Of a DNA stretch of 64,000 bases, positions 40,001 through 53,693 are shown one piece after another (the first letter of the stretch is position 1; each line of letters starts with the position of its first letter). The DNA lies in assembly GCA_958295665.1 (NCBI GenBank), contig OY282560.1, positions 53,630,333 to 53,694,332 of the forward strand, written 5' to 3'. Position numbers and translations under genes: made by a program. Origin of the DNA: Tipula vernalis. Lineage: Eukaryota; Arthropoda; Insecta; Diptera; Tipulidae. The notes under the pieces are model-generated. The model saw nothing but the letters and a program-made list of their open reading frames with translations, was not told the DNA's origin and ran no database searches.

Positions 40001-43000
40001 TTGAATTTTCTACAAAATGTGTAGAAATATCCGAACGATCCAAATGCCCATTGGCATAAAATTTACAGGCCTCAATGCCTATCAATAGAGGTATCAATCA
40101 ACGAAATCGGAGCACAATTGCAGATTTTCGATTTTGTAGCTCTGATTTTGTGGTCTATAGTCCAGGTGATTTTCAATAAAATTGAATTTTCTACAAAATG
40201 TGTAGAAATATTCTAACGATCCAAATAATCGTTGTCATGAGCAAAATTGCAGGTTTTCGATTTTGTAGCTCTGATTTTGTGGTCTATAGTCCAGGTGATT
40301 TACCATAAAATTGAATTTTCTACAAAATGTGTAGAAATATCCGAACGATCCAAATGCCCATTGGCATAAAATTTACAGGCCTCAATGCCTATCAATAGAG
40401 GTATCAATCAACGAAATCGGAGCACAATTGCAGATTTTCGATTTTGTAGCTCTGATTTTGTGGTCTATAGTCCAGGTGATTTTCAATAAAATTGAATTTT
40501 CTACAAAATGTGTAGAAATATTCTAACGATCCAAATAATCGTTGTCATGAGCAAAATTGCAGGTTTTCGATTTTGTAGCTCTGATTTTGTGGTCTATAGT
40601 CCAGGTGATTTACCATAAAATTGAATTTTCTACAAAATGTGTAGAAATATCCGAACGATCCAAATGCCCATTGGCATAAAATTTACAGGCCTCAATGCCT
40701 ATCAATAGAGGTATCAATCAACGAAATCGGAGCACAATTGCAGATTTTCGATTTTGTAGCTCTGATTTTGTGGTCTATAGTCCAGGTGATTTTCAATAAA
40801 ATTGAATTTTCTACAAAATGTGTAGAAATATTCTAACGATCCAAATAATCGTTGTCATGAGCAAAATTGCAGGTTTTCGATTTTGTAGCTCTGATTTTGT
40901 GGTCTATAGTCCAGGTGATTTACCATAAAATTGAATTTTCTACAAAATGTGTAGAAATATCCGAACGATCCAAATGCCCATTGGCATAAAATTTACAGGC
41001 CTCAATGCCTATCGATAGAGGTATCAATCAACGAAATCGGAGCACAATTGCAGATTTTCGATTTTGTAGCTCAGATTTTGTGGTCTATAGTCCAGGTGAT
41101 TTTCAATAAAACTGAATTTTCTACAAAATGTGTAGAAATATTCTAACGATCCAAATAATCGTTGTCATGAGCAAAATTGCAGGTTTTCGATTTTGTAGCT
41201 CTGATTTTGTGGTCTATATTCCAGGTGATTTACCATAAAATTGAATTTTCTACAAAATGTGTAGAAATATCCGAACGATCCAAATGCCCATTGGCATAAA
41301 ATTTACAGGCCTCAATGCCTATCGATAGAGGTATCAATCAACGAAATCGGAGCACAATTGCAGATTTTCGATTTTGTAGCTCAGATTTTGTGGTCTATAG
41401 TCCAGGTGATTTTCAATGAAACTGAATTTTCTACAAAATGTGTAGAAATATTCTAACGATCCAAATAATCGTTGTCATGAGCAAAATTGCAGGTTTTCGA
41501 TTTTGTAGCTCTGATTTTGTGGTCTATAGTCCAGGTGATTTACCATAAAATTGAATTTTCTACAAAATGTGTAGAAATATCCGAACGATCCAAATGCCCA
41601 TTGGCATAAAATTTACAGGCCTCAATGCCTATCAATAGAGGTATCAATCAACGAAATCGGAGCACAATTGCAGATTTTCGATTTTGTAGCTCTGATTTTG
41701 TGGTCTATAGTCCAGGTGATTTTCAATAAAATTGAATTTTCTACAAAATGTGTAGAAATATTCTAACGATCCAAATAATCGTTGTCATGAGCAAAATTGC
41801 AGGTTTTCGATTTTGTAGCTCTGATTTTGTGGTCTATAGTCCAGGTGATTTACCATAAAATTGAATTTTCTACAAAATGTGTAGAAATATCCGAACGATC
41901 CAAATGCCCATTGGCATAAAATTTACAGGCCTCAATGCCTATCAATAGAGGTATCAATCAACGAAATCTAAGCACAATTGCAGATTTTCGATTTTGTAGC
42001 TCTGATTTTGTGGTCTATAGTCCAGGTGATTTTCAATAAAATTGAATTTTCTACAAAATGTGTAGAAATATTCTAACGATCCAAATAATCGTTGTCATGA
42101 GCAAAATTGCAGGTTTTCGATTTTGTAGCTCTGATTTTGTGGTCTATAGTCCAGGTGATTTACCATAAAATTGAATTTTCTACAAAATGTGTAGAAATAT
42201 CCGAACGATCCAAATGCCCATTGGCATAAAATTTACAGGCCTCAATGCCTATCAATAGAGGTATCAATCAACGAAATCGGAGCACAATTGCAGATTTTCG
42301 ATTTTGTAGCTCTGATTTTGTGGTCTATAGTCCAGGTGATTTTCAATAAAATTGAATTTTCTACAAAATGTGTAGAAATATTCTAACGATCCAAATAATC
42401 GTTGTCATGAGCAAAATTGCAGGTTTTCGATTTTGTAGCTCTGATTTTGTGGTCTATAGTCCAGGTGATTTACCATAAAATTGAATTTTCTACAAAATGT
42501 GTAGAAATATCCGAACGATCCAAATGCCCATTGGCATAAAATTTACAGGCCTCAATGCCTATCGATAGAGGTATCAATCAACGAAATCGGAGCACAATTG
42601 CAGATTTTCGATTTTGTAGCTCAGATTTTTTGGTCTATAGTCCAGGTGATTTTCAATAAAACTGAATTTTCTACAAAATGTGTAGAAATATTCTAACGAT
42701 CCAAATAATCGTTGTCATGAGCAAAATTGCAGGTTTTCGATTTTGTAGCTCTGATTTTGTGGTCTATAGTCCAGGTGATTTACCATAAAATTGAATTTTC
42801 TACAAAATGTGTAGAAATATCCGAACGATCCAAATGCCCATTGGCATAAAATTTACAGGCCTCAATGCCTATCAATAGAGGTATCAATCAACGAAATCGG
42901 AGCACAATTGCAGATTTTCGATTTTGTAGCTCTGATTTTGTGGTCTATAGTCCAGGTGATTTTCAATAAAATTGAATTTTCTACAAAATGTGTAGAAATA

Positions 43001-43159
43001 TTCTAACGATCCAAATAATCGTTGTCATGAGCAAAATTGCAGGTTTTCGATTTTGTAGCTCTGATTTTGTGGTCTATAGTCCAGGTGATTTACCATAAAA
43101 TTGAATTTTCTACAAAATGTGTAGAAATATCCGAACGATCCAAATGCCCATTGGCATAA
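28047..43159. repeat. Array region 5: homogeneous core
   Basis: Steps are 310 bp throughout except 181-bp steps at 31457, 37218 and 38329. Runs of starts: 28047 to 31457 every 310, 31638 to 37218 every 310, 37399, 37709, 38019, 38329, then 38510 to 42850 every 310. No single-base indel was seen in about 15 kb. A haplotype limited to this core has CGAT, CTCAG and AAACTGAA together (units 28667, 29597, 30837, 33188, 36288, 39440, 40990, 42540; 35358 has AATCTGAA and 41300 has GAAACTGAA). Type II units, usually one to four in a row, separate them. The rare GAAATCTAAGC appears in units 33808 and 41920. Confidence 0.94.
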
Positions 43160-43598
43160 AATTTACAGGCCTCAATGCCTATCGATAGAGGTATCAATCA
43201 ACGAAATCGGAGCACAATTGCAGATTTTCGATTTTGTAGCTCAGATTTTGTGGTCTATAGTCCAGGTGATTTTCAATAAAATTGAATTTTCTACAAAATG
43301 TGTAGAAATATTCTAACGATCCAAATAATCGTTGTCATGAGCAAAATTGCAGGTTTTCGATTTTGTAGCTCTGATTTTGTGGTCTATAGTCCAGGTGATT
43401 TACCATAAAATTGAATTTTCTACAAAATGTGTAGAAATATTCTAACGATCCAAATAATCGTTGTCATGAGCAAAATTGCAGGTTTTCGATTTTGTAGCTC
43501 TGATTTTGTGGTCTATATTCCAGGTGATTTACCATAAAATTGAATTTTCTACAAAATGTGTAGAAATATCCGAACGATCCAAATGCCCATTGGCATAA
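43160..43598. repeat. 439-bp block with an extra 129-bp B-to-A hybrid module (example; 5 in window)
   Basis: Module order A, B-to-A hybrid, B. The hybrid has the B-type start and TTACCATA, then the A-type ATATTCTAACG and the short A tail. This is the reciprocal product expected from the exchange that makes class 4 losses. Members start at 43160, 45466, 46835, 58277 and 60757. Two pairs are duplication copies, leaving at most three independent events. All lie right of 43 kb, while all class 4 losses lie left of 10.4 kb. Confidence 0.88.
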
Positions 43599-44535
43599 AA
43601 TTTACAGGCCTAAATGCCTATCAATAGAGGTATCAATCAACGAAATCGGAGCACAATTGCAGATTTTCGATTTTGTAGCTCAGATTTTGTGGTCTATAGT
43701 GTGGTCTATAGGTGATTTTCAATAAAATTGAATTTTCTACAAAATGTGTAGAAATATTCTAACGATCCAAATAATCGTTGTCATGAGCAAAATTGCAAGT
43801 TTTCGATTTTGTAGCTCTGATTTTGTGGTCTATATTCCAGGTGATTTACCATAAAATTGAATTTTCTACAAAATGTGTAGAAATATCTGAACGATCCAAA
43901 TGCCCATTGGCATAAAATTTACAGGCCTCAATGCCTATCAATAGAGGTATCAATCAACGAAATCGGAGCACAATTGCAGATTTTCGATTTTGTAGCTCTG
44001 ATTTTGTGGTCTATAGTCCAGGTGATTTTCAATAAAATTGAATTTTCTACAAAATGTGTAGAAATATTCTAACGATCCAAATAATCGTTGTCATGAGCAA
44101 AATTGCAGGTTTTCGATTTTGTAGCTCTGATTTTGTGGTCTATAGTCCAGGTGATTTACCATAAAATTGAATTTTCTACAAAATGTGTAGAAATATCCGA
44201 ACGATCCAAATGCCCATTGGCATAAAATTTACAGGCCTCAATGCCTATCGATAGAGGTATCAATCAACGAAATCGGAGCACAATTGCAGATTTTCGATTT
44301 TGTAGCTCAGATTTTGTGGTCTATAGTCCAGGTGATTTTCAATAAAATTGAATTTTCTACAAAATGTGTAGAAATATTCTAACGATCCAAATAATCGTTG
44401 TCATGAGCAAAATTGCAGGTTTTCGATTTTGTAGCTCCGATTTTGTGGTCTATAGTCCAGGTGATTTACCATAAAATTGAATTTTCTACAAAATGTGTAG
44501 AAATATCCGAACGATCCAAATGCCCATTGGCATAA

Positions 44536-47194
44536 AATTTACAGGCCTCAATGCCTATCAATAGAGGTATCAATAAACGAAATCCGAGCACAATTGCAGA
44601 TTTTCGATTTTGTAGCTCTGATTTTGTGGTCTATAGTCCAGGTGATTTTCAATAAAATTGAATTTTCTACAAAATGTGTAGAAATATTCTAACGATCCAA
44701 ATAATCGTTGTCATGAGCAAAATTGCAGGTTTTCGATTTTGTAGCTCTGATTTTGTGGTCTATAGTCCAGGTGATTTACCATAAAATTGAATTTTCTACA
44801 AAATGTGTAGAAATATCCGAACGATCCAAATGCCCATTGGCATAAAATTTACAGGCCTCAATGCCTATCAATAGAGGTATCAATCAACGAAATCGGAGCA
44901 CAATTGCAGATTTTCGATTTTGTAGCTCTGATTTTGTGGTCTATAGTCCAGGTGATTTTCAATAAAATTGAATTTTCTACAAAATGTGTAGAAATATTCT
45001 AACGATCCAAATAATCGTTGTCATGAGCAAAATTGCAGGTTTTCGATTTTGTAGCTCTGATTTTGTGGTCTATAGTCCAGGTGATTTACCATAAAATTGA
45101 ATTTTCTACAAAATGTGTAGAAATATCCGAACGATCCAAATGCCCATTGGCATAAAATTTACAGGCCTCAATGCCTATCAATAGAGGTATCAATCAACGA
45201 AATCGGAGCACAATTGCAGATTTTCGATTTTGTAGCTCAGATTTTGTGGTCTATAGTCCAGGTGATTTTCAATAAAATTGAATTTTCTACAAAATGTGTA
45301 GAAATATTCTAACGATCCAAATAATCGTTGTCATGAGCAAAATTGCAGGTTTTCGATTTTGTAGCTCTGATTTTGTGGTCTATAGTCCAGGTGATTTACC
45401 ATAAAATTGAATTTTCTACAAAATGTGTAGAAATATCCGAACGATCCAAATGCCCATTGGCATAAAATTTACAGGCCTCAATGCCTATCGATAGAGGTAT
45501 CAATCAACGAAATCGGAGCACAATTGCAGATTTTCGATTTTGTAGCTCAGATTTTGTGGTCTATAGTCCAGGTGATTTTCAATAAAATTGAATTTTCTAC
45601 AAAATGTGTAGAAATATTCTAACGATCCAAATAATCGTTGTCATGAGCAAAATTGCAGGTTTTCGATTTTGTAGCTCTGATTTTCTGGTCTGTAGTCCAG
45701 GTGATTTACCATAAAATTGAATTTTCTACAAAATGTGTAGAAATATTCTAACGATCCAAATAATCGTTGTCATGAGCAAAATTGCAGGTTTTCGATTTTG
45801 TAGCTCTGATTTTGTGGTCTATAGTCCAGGTGATTTACCATAAAATTGAATTTTCTACAAAATGTGTAGAAATATCCGAACGATCCAAATGCCCATTGGC
45901 ATAAAATTTACAGGCCTCAATGCCTATCAATAGAGGTATCAATAAACGAAATCCGAGCACAATTGCAGATTTTCGATTTTGTAGCTCTGATTTTGTGGTC
46001 TATAGTCCAGGTGATTTTCAATAAAATTGAATTTTCTACAAAATGTGTAGAAATATTCTAACGATCCAAATAATCGTTGTCATGAGCAAAATTGCAGGTT
46101 TTCGATTTTGTAGCTCTGATTTTGTGGTCTATAGTCCAGGTGATTTACCATAAAATTGAATTTTCTACAAAATGTGTAGAAATATCCGAACGATCCAAAT
46201 GCCCATTGGCATAAAATTTACAGGCCTCAATGCCTATCAATAGAGGTATCAATCAACGAAATCGGAGCACAATTGCAGATTTTCGATTTTGTAGCTCTGA
46301 TTTTGTGGTCTATAGTCCAGGTGATTTTCAATAAAATTGAATTTTCTACAAAATGTGTAGAAATATTCTAACGATCCAAATAATCGTTGTCATGAGCAAA
46401 ATTGCAGGTTTTCGATTTTGTAGCTCTGATTTTGTGGTCTATAGTCCAGGTGATTTACCATAAAATTGAATTTTCTACAAAATGTGTAGAAATATCCGAA
46501 CGATCCAAATGCCCATTGGCATAAAATTTACAGGCCTCAATGCCTATCAATAGAGGTATCAATCAACGAAATCGGAGCACAATTGCAGATTTTCGATTTT
46601 GTAGCTCAGATTTTGTGGTCTATAGTCCAGGTGATTTTCAATAAAATTGAATTTTCTACAAAATGTGTAGAAATATTCTAACGATCCAAATAATCGTTGT
46701 CATGAGCAAAATTGCAGGTTTTCGATTTTGTAGCTCTGATTTTGTGGTCTATAGTCCAGGTGATTTACCATAAAATTGAATTTTCTACAAAATGTGTAGA
46801 AATATCCGAACGATCCAAATGCCCATTGGCATAAAATTTACAGGCCTCAATGCCTATCGATAGAGGTATCAATCAACGAAATCGGAGCACAATTGCAGAT
46901 TTTTGATTTTGTAGCTCAGATTTTGTGGTCTATAGTCCAGGTGATTTTCAATAAAATTGAATTTTCTACAAAATGTGTAGAAATATTCTAACGATCCAAA
47001 TAATCGTTGTCATGAGCAAAATTGCAGGTTTTCGATTTTGTAGCTCTGATTTTCTGGTCTGTAGTCCAGGTGATTTACCATAAAATTGAATTTTCTACAA
47101 AATGTGTAGAAATATTCTAACGATCCAAATAATCGTTGTCATGAGCAAAATTGCAGGTTTTCGATTTTGTAGCTCTGATTTTGTGGTCTATATT
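44536..47194. repeat. 1369-bp tandem duplication carrying a 129-bp gain
   Basis: Copies 44536-45904 and from 45905, each with steps 310, 310, 310, 439. Shared markers: AATAAACGAAATCCGAGC (near 44572, 45941), the unusual CAAT with CTCAG combination (units 45156 and 46525) and TTTTCTGGTCTGTAG (45681, 47050). The match ends near 47194, where copy 2 has TATATTCC and then ATATCTGAACG like the unit at 43599. Copy 2 also has TTTTTGATTTT near 46900. Confidence 0.9.
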
Positions 47195-47273
47195 CCAGGT
47201 GATTTACCATAAAATTGAATTTTCTACAAAATGTGTAGAAATATCTGAACGATCCAAATGCCCATTGGCATAA

Positions 47274-50200
47274 AATTTACAGGCCTCAATGCCTATCAAT
47301 AGAGGTATCAATCAACGAAATCGGAGCACAATTGCAGATTTTCGATTTTGTAGCTCTGATTTTGTGGTCTATAGTCCAGGTGATTTTCAATAAAATTGAA
47401 TTTTCTACAAAATGTGTAGAAATATTCTAACGATCCAAATAATCGTTGTCATGAGCAAAATTGCAGGTTTTCGATTTTGTAGCTCTGATTTTGTGGTCTA
47501 TATTCCAGGTGATTTACCATAAAATTGAATTTTCTACAAAATGTGTAGAAATATCCGAACGATCCAAATGCCCATTGGCATAAAATTTACAGGCCTCAAT
47601 GCCTATCAATAGAGGTATCAATCAACGAAATCGGAGCACAATTGCAGATTTTCGATTTTGTAGCTCTGATTTTGTGGTCTATAGTCCAGGTGATTTTCAA
47701 TAAAATTGAATTTTCTACAAAATGTGTAGAAATATTCTAACGATCCAAATAATCGTTGTCATGAGCAAAATTGCAGGTTTTCGATTTTGTAGCTCTGATT
47801 TTGTGGTCTATAGTCAAGGTGATTTACCATAAAATTGAATTTTCTACAAAATGTGTAGAAATATCCGAACGATCCAAATGCCCATTGGCATAAAATTTAC
47901 AGGCCTCAATGCCTATCGATAGAGGTATCAATCAACGAAATCGGAGCACAATTGCAGATTTTCGATTTTGTAGCTCAGATTTTGTGGTCTATAGTCCAGG
48001 TGATTTTCAATAAAATTGAATTTTCTACAAAATGTGTAGAAATATTCTAACGATCCAAATAATCGTTGTCATGAGCAAAATTGCAGGTTTTCGATTTTGT
48101 AGCTCTGATTTTGTGGTCTATATTCCAGGTGATTTACCATAAAATTGAATTTTCTACAAAATGTGTAGAAATATCCGAACGATCCAAATGCCCATTGGCA
48201 TAAAATTTACAGGCCTCAATGCCTATCAATAGAGGTATCAATCAACGAAATCGGAGCACAATTGCAGATTTTCGATTTTGTAGCTCTGATTTTGTGGTCT
48301 ATAGTCCAGGTGATTTTCAATAAAATTGAATTTTCTACAAAATGTGTAGAAATATTCTAACGATCCAAATAATCGTTGTCATGAGCAAAATTGCAGGTTT
48401 TCGATTTTGTAGCTCTGATTTTGTGGTCTATAGTCCAGGTGATTTACCATAAAATTGAATTTTCTACAAAATGTGTAGAAATATCCGAACGATCCAAATG
48501 CCCATTGGCATAAAATTTACAGGCCTCAATGCCTATCGATAGAGGTATCAATCAATGAAATCGGAGCACAATTGCAGATTTTCGATTTTGTAGCTCTGAT
48601 TTTGTGGTCTATAGTCCAGGTGATTTACCATAAAATTGAATTTTCTACAAAATGTGTAGAAATATCCGAACGATCCAAATGCCCATTGGCATAAAATTTA
48701 CAGGCCTCAATGCCTATCAATAGAGGTATCAATCAACGAAATCGGAGCACAATTGCAGATTTTCGATTTTGTAGCTCTGATTTTGTGGTCTATAGTCCAG
48801 GTGATTTTCAATAAAATTGAATTTTCTACAAAATGTGTAGAAATATTCTAACGATCCAAATAATCGTTGTCATGAGCAAAATTGCAGGTTTTCGATTTTG
48901 TAGCTCTGATTTTGTGGTCTATAGTCCAGGTGATTTACCATAAAATTGAATTTTCTACAAAATGTGTAGAAATATCCGAACGATCCAAATGCCCATTGGC
49001 ATAAAATTTACAGGCCTCAATGCCTATCGATAGAGGTACCAATCAACGAAATCGGAGCAAAATTGCAGGTTTTCGATTTTGTAGCTCTGATTTTGTGGTC
49101 TATAGTCCAGGTGATTTACCATAAAATTGAATTTTCTACAAAATATGTAGAAATATCCGAACGATCCAAATGCCCATTGGCATAAAATTTACAGGCCTCA
49201 ATGCCTATCGATAGAGGTATCAATCAACGAAATCGGAGCACAATTGCAGATTTTCGATTTTGTAGCTCTGATTTTGTGGTCTATAGTCCAGGTGATTTTC
49301 AATAAAATTGAATTTTCTACAAAATGTGTAGAAATATTCTAACGATCCAAATAATCGTTGTCATGAGCAAAATTGCAGGTTTTCGATTTTGTAGCTCTGA
49401 TTTTGTGGTCTATATTCCAGGTGATTTACCATAAAATTGAATTTTCTACAAAATGTGTAGAAATATCCGAACGATCCAAATGCCCATTGGCATAAAATTT
49501 ACAGGCCTCAATGTCTATCAATAGAGGTATCAATCAACGAAATCGGAGCACAATTGCAGATTTTCGATTTTGTAGCTCTGATTTTGTGGTCTATAGTCCA
49601 GGTGATTTTCAATAAAATTGAATTTTCTACAAAATGTGTAGAAATATTCTAACGATCCAAATAATCGTTGTCATGAGCAAAATTGCAGGTTTTCGATTTT
49701 GTAGCTCTGATTTTGTGGTCTATAGTCCAGGTGATTTACCATAAAATTGAATTTTCTACAAAATGTGTAGAAATATCCGAACGATCCAAATGCCCATTGG
49801 CATAAAATTTACAGGCCTCAATGCCTATCAATAGAGGTATCAATCAACGAAATCGGAGCACAATTGCAGATTTTCGATTTTGTAGCTCAGATTTTGTGGT
49901 CTATAGTCCAGGTGATTTTCAATAAAATTGAATTTTCTACAAAATGTGTAGAAATATTCTAACGATCCAAATAATCGTTGTCATGAGCAAAATTGCAGGT
50001 TTTCGATTTTGTAGCTCTGATTTTGTGGTCTATAGTCCAGGTGATTTACCATAAAATTGAATTTTCTACAAAATGTGTAGAAATATCCGAACGATCCAAA
50101 TGCCCATTGGCATAAAATTTACAGGCCTCAATGCCTATCAATAGAGGTATCAATCAACGAAATCGGAGCACAATTGCAGATTTTCGATTTTGTAGCTCTG

Positions 50201-53200
50201 ATTTTGTGGTCTATAGTCCAGGTGATTTTCAATAAAATTGAATTTTCTACAAAATGTGTAGAAATATTCTAACGATCCAAATAATCGTTGTCATGAGCAA
50301 AATTGCAGGTTTTCGATTTTGTAGCTCTGATTTTGTGGTCTATAGTCCAGGTGATTTACCATAAAATTGAATTTTCTACAAAATGTGTAGAAATATCCGA
50401 ACGATCCAAATGCCCATTGGCATAAAATTTACAGGCCTCAATGCCTATCGATAGAGGTATCAATCAACGAAATCGGAGCAAAATTGCAGGTTTTCGATTT
50501 TGTAGCTCTGATTTTGTGGTCTATAGTCCAGGTGATTTACCATTAAATTGAATTTTCTACAAAATGTGTAGAAATATCCGAACGATCCAAATGCCCATTG
50601 GCATAAAATTTACAGGCCTCAATGCCTATCGATAGAGGTATCAATCAACGAAATCGGAGCACAATTGCAGATTTTCGATTTTGTAGCTCTTATTTTGTGG
50701 TCTATAGTCCAGGTGATTTTCAATAAAATTGAATTTTTTACAAAATATGTAGAAATATTCTAACGATCCAAATAATCGTTGTCATGAGCAAAATTGCAGG
50801 TTTTCGATTTTGTAGCTCTGATTTTGTGGTCTATATTCCAGGTGATTTACCATAAAATTGAATTTTCTACAAAATGTGTAGAAATATCCGAACGATCCAA
50901 ATGCCCATTGGCATAAAATTTACAGGCCTCAATGCCTATCAATAGAGGTATCAATCAACGAAATCGGAGCACAATTGCAGATTTTCGATTTTGTAGCTCT
51001 GATTTTGTGGTCTATAGTCCAGGTGATTTTCAATAAAATTGAATTTTCTACAAAATGTGTAGAAATATTCTAACGATCCAAATAATCGTTGTCATGAGCA
51101 AAATTGCAGGTTTTCGATTTTGTAGCTCTGATTTTGTGGTCTATAGTCCAGGTGATTTACCATAAAATTGAATTTTCTACAAAATGTGTAGAAATATCCG
51201 AACGATTCAAATGCCCATTGGCATAAAATTTACAGGCCTCAATGCCTATCGATAGAGGTATCAATCAACGAAATCGGAGCACAATTGCAGATTTTCGATT
51301 TTGTAGCTCAGATTTTGTGGTCTATAGTCCAGGTGATTTTCAATAAAATTTAATTTTCTACAAAATGTGTAGAAATATTCTAACGATCCAAATAATCGTT
51401 GTCATGAGCAAAATTGCAGGTTTTCGATTTTGTAGCTCTGATTTTGTGGTCTATAGTCCAGGTGATTTACCATAAAATTGAATTTTCTACAAAATGTGTA
51501 GAAATATCCGAACGATCCAAATGCCCATTGGCATAAAATTTACAGGCCTCAATGCCTATCGATAGAGGTATCAATCAACGAAATCGGAGCACAATTGCAG
51601 ATTTTCGATTTTGTAGCTCAGATTTTGTGGTCTATAGTCCAGGTGATTTTCAATAAAATTGAATTTTCTACAAAATGTGTAGAAATATTCTAACGATCCA
51701 AATAATCGTTGTCATGAGCAAAATTGCAGGTTTTCGATTTTGTAGCTCTGATTTTGTGGTCTATATTCCAGGTGATTTACCATAAAATTGAATTTTCTAC
51801 AAAATGTGTAGAAATATCCGAACGATCCAAATGCCCATTGGCATAAAATTTACAGGCCTCAATGCCTATCAATAGAGGTATCAATCAACGAAATCGGAGC
51901 ACAATTGCAGATTTTCGATTTTGTAGCTCTGATTTTGTGGTCTATAGTCCAGGTGATTTTCAATAAAATTGAATTTTCTACAAAATGTGTAGAAATATTC
52001 TAACGATCCAAATAATCGTTGTCATGAGCAAAATTGCAGGTTTTCGATTTTGTAGCTCTGATTTTGTGGTCTATAGTCCAGGTGATTTACCATAAAATTG
52101 AATTTTCTACAAAATGTGTAGAAATATCCGAACGATCCAAATGCCCATTGGCATAAAATTTACAGGCCTCAATGCCTATCGATAGAGGTATCAATCAACG
52201 AAATCGGAGCACAATTGCAGATTTTCGATTTTGTAGCTCAGATTTTGTGGTCTATAGTCCAGGTGATTTTCAATAAAATTGAATTTTCTACAAAATGTGT
52301 AGAAATATTCTAACGATCAAAATAATCGTTGTCATGAGCAAAATTGCAGGTTTTCGATTTTGTAGCTCTGATTTTGTGGTCTATAGTCCAGGTGATTTAC
52401 CATAAAATTGAATTTTCTACAAAATGTGTAGAAATATCCGAACGATCCAAATGCCCATTGGCATAAAATTTACAGGCCTCAATGCCTATCGATAGAGGTA
52501 TCAATCAACGAAATCGGAGCACAATTGCAGATTTTCGATTTTGTAGCTCAGATTTTGTGGTCTATAGTCCAGGTGATTTTCAATAAAATTGAATTATCTA
52601 CAAAATGTGTAGAAATATTCTAACGATCCAAATAATCGTTGTCATGAGCAAAATTGCAGGTTTTCGATTTTGTAGCTCTGATTTTGTGGTCTATAGTCCA
52701 GGTGATTTACCATAAAATTGAATTTTCTACAAAATGTGTAGAAATATCCGAACGATCCAAATGCCCATTGGCATAAAATTTACAGGCCTCAATGCCTATC
52801 GATAGAGGTATCAATCAACGAAATCGGAGCACAATTGCAGATTTTCGATTTTGTAGCTCAGATTTTGTGGTCTATAGTCCAGGTGATTTTCAATAAAATT
52901 GAATTTTCTACAAAATGTGTAGAAATATTCTAACGATCCAAATAATCGTTGTCATGAGCAAAATTGCAGGTTTTCGATTTTGTAGCTCTGATTTTGTGGT
53001 CTATAGTCCAGGTGATTTACCATAAAATTGAATTTTCTACAAAATGTGTAGAAATATCCGAACGATCCAAATGCCCATTGGCATAAAATTTACAGGCCTC
53101 AATGCCTATCAATAGAGGTATCAATCAACGAAATCGGAGCACAATTGCAGATTTTCGATTTTGTAGCTCTGATTTTGTGGTCTATAGTCCAGGTGATTTT

Positions 53201-53396
53201 CAATAAAATTGAATTTTCTACAAAATGTGTAGAAATATTCTAACGATCCAAATAATCGTTGTCATGAGCAAAATTGCAGGTTTTCGATTTTGTAGCTCTG
53301 ATTTTGTGGTCTATAGTCCAGGTGATTTACCATAAAATTGAATTTTCTACAAAATGTGTAGAAATATCCGAACGATCCAAATGCCCATTTGCATAA
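47274..53396. repeat. Array region 7
   Basis: Unit starts: 47274, 47584, 47894, 48204, 48514*, 48695, 49005*, 49186, 49496, 49806, 50116, 50426*, 50607, 50917, 51227, 51537, 51847, 52157, 52467, 52777, 53087 (asterisk = 181-bp step). The steps at 49005 and 50426 each start a run of 181-bp unit, TATATTCC-bearing type I unit, then type II unit. Private changes include CAATCAATGAAATCGG (48551), GAGGTACC (49033), TTTTTTACAAAATATG (50735) and AATTTAATTTTC (51347). Confidence 0.94.
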
Positions 53397-53693
53397 AATT
53401 TACAGGCCTCAATGCCTATCAATAGAGGTATCAATCAACGAAATCGGAGCACAATTGCAGATTTTCGATTTTGTAGCTCTGATTTTGTGGTATAGTCCAG
53501 GTGATTTTCAATAAAATTGAATTTTCTACAAAATGTGTAGAAATATTCTAACGATCCAAATAATCGTTGTCATGAGCAAAATTGCAGGTTTTCGATTTTG
53601 TAGCTCTGATTTTGTGGTCTATAGTCCAGGTGATTTACCATAAAATTGAATTTTCTACAAAATGTGTAGAAATATCCGAACGATCCAAATGCC

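Larger units (their letters stand above)
43160..47273. repeat. Array region 6: first gains of module A
   Basis: Unit starts: 43160 (439-bp step), 43599 (317), 43916, 44226, 44536, 44846, 45156, 45466 (439), 45905, 46215, 46525, 46835 (439). In each 439-bp step an extra 129-bp module follows. It has a B-type head start (GCAGG, TTACCATA) and an A-type end (ATATTCTAACG, AATAATCG), so it is a B-to-A hybrid. The unit at 43599 has a local rearrangement at 43691-43712, where GTGGTCTATA is duplicated and TCCA lost (+7 bp). Confidence 0.93.
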
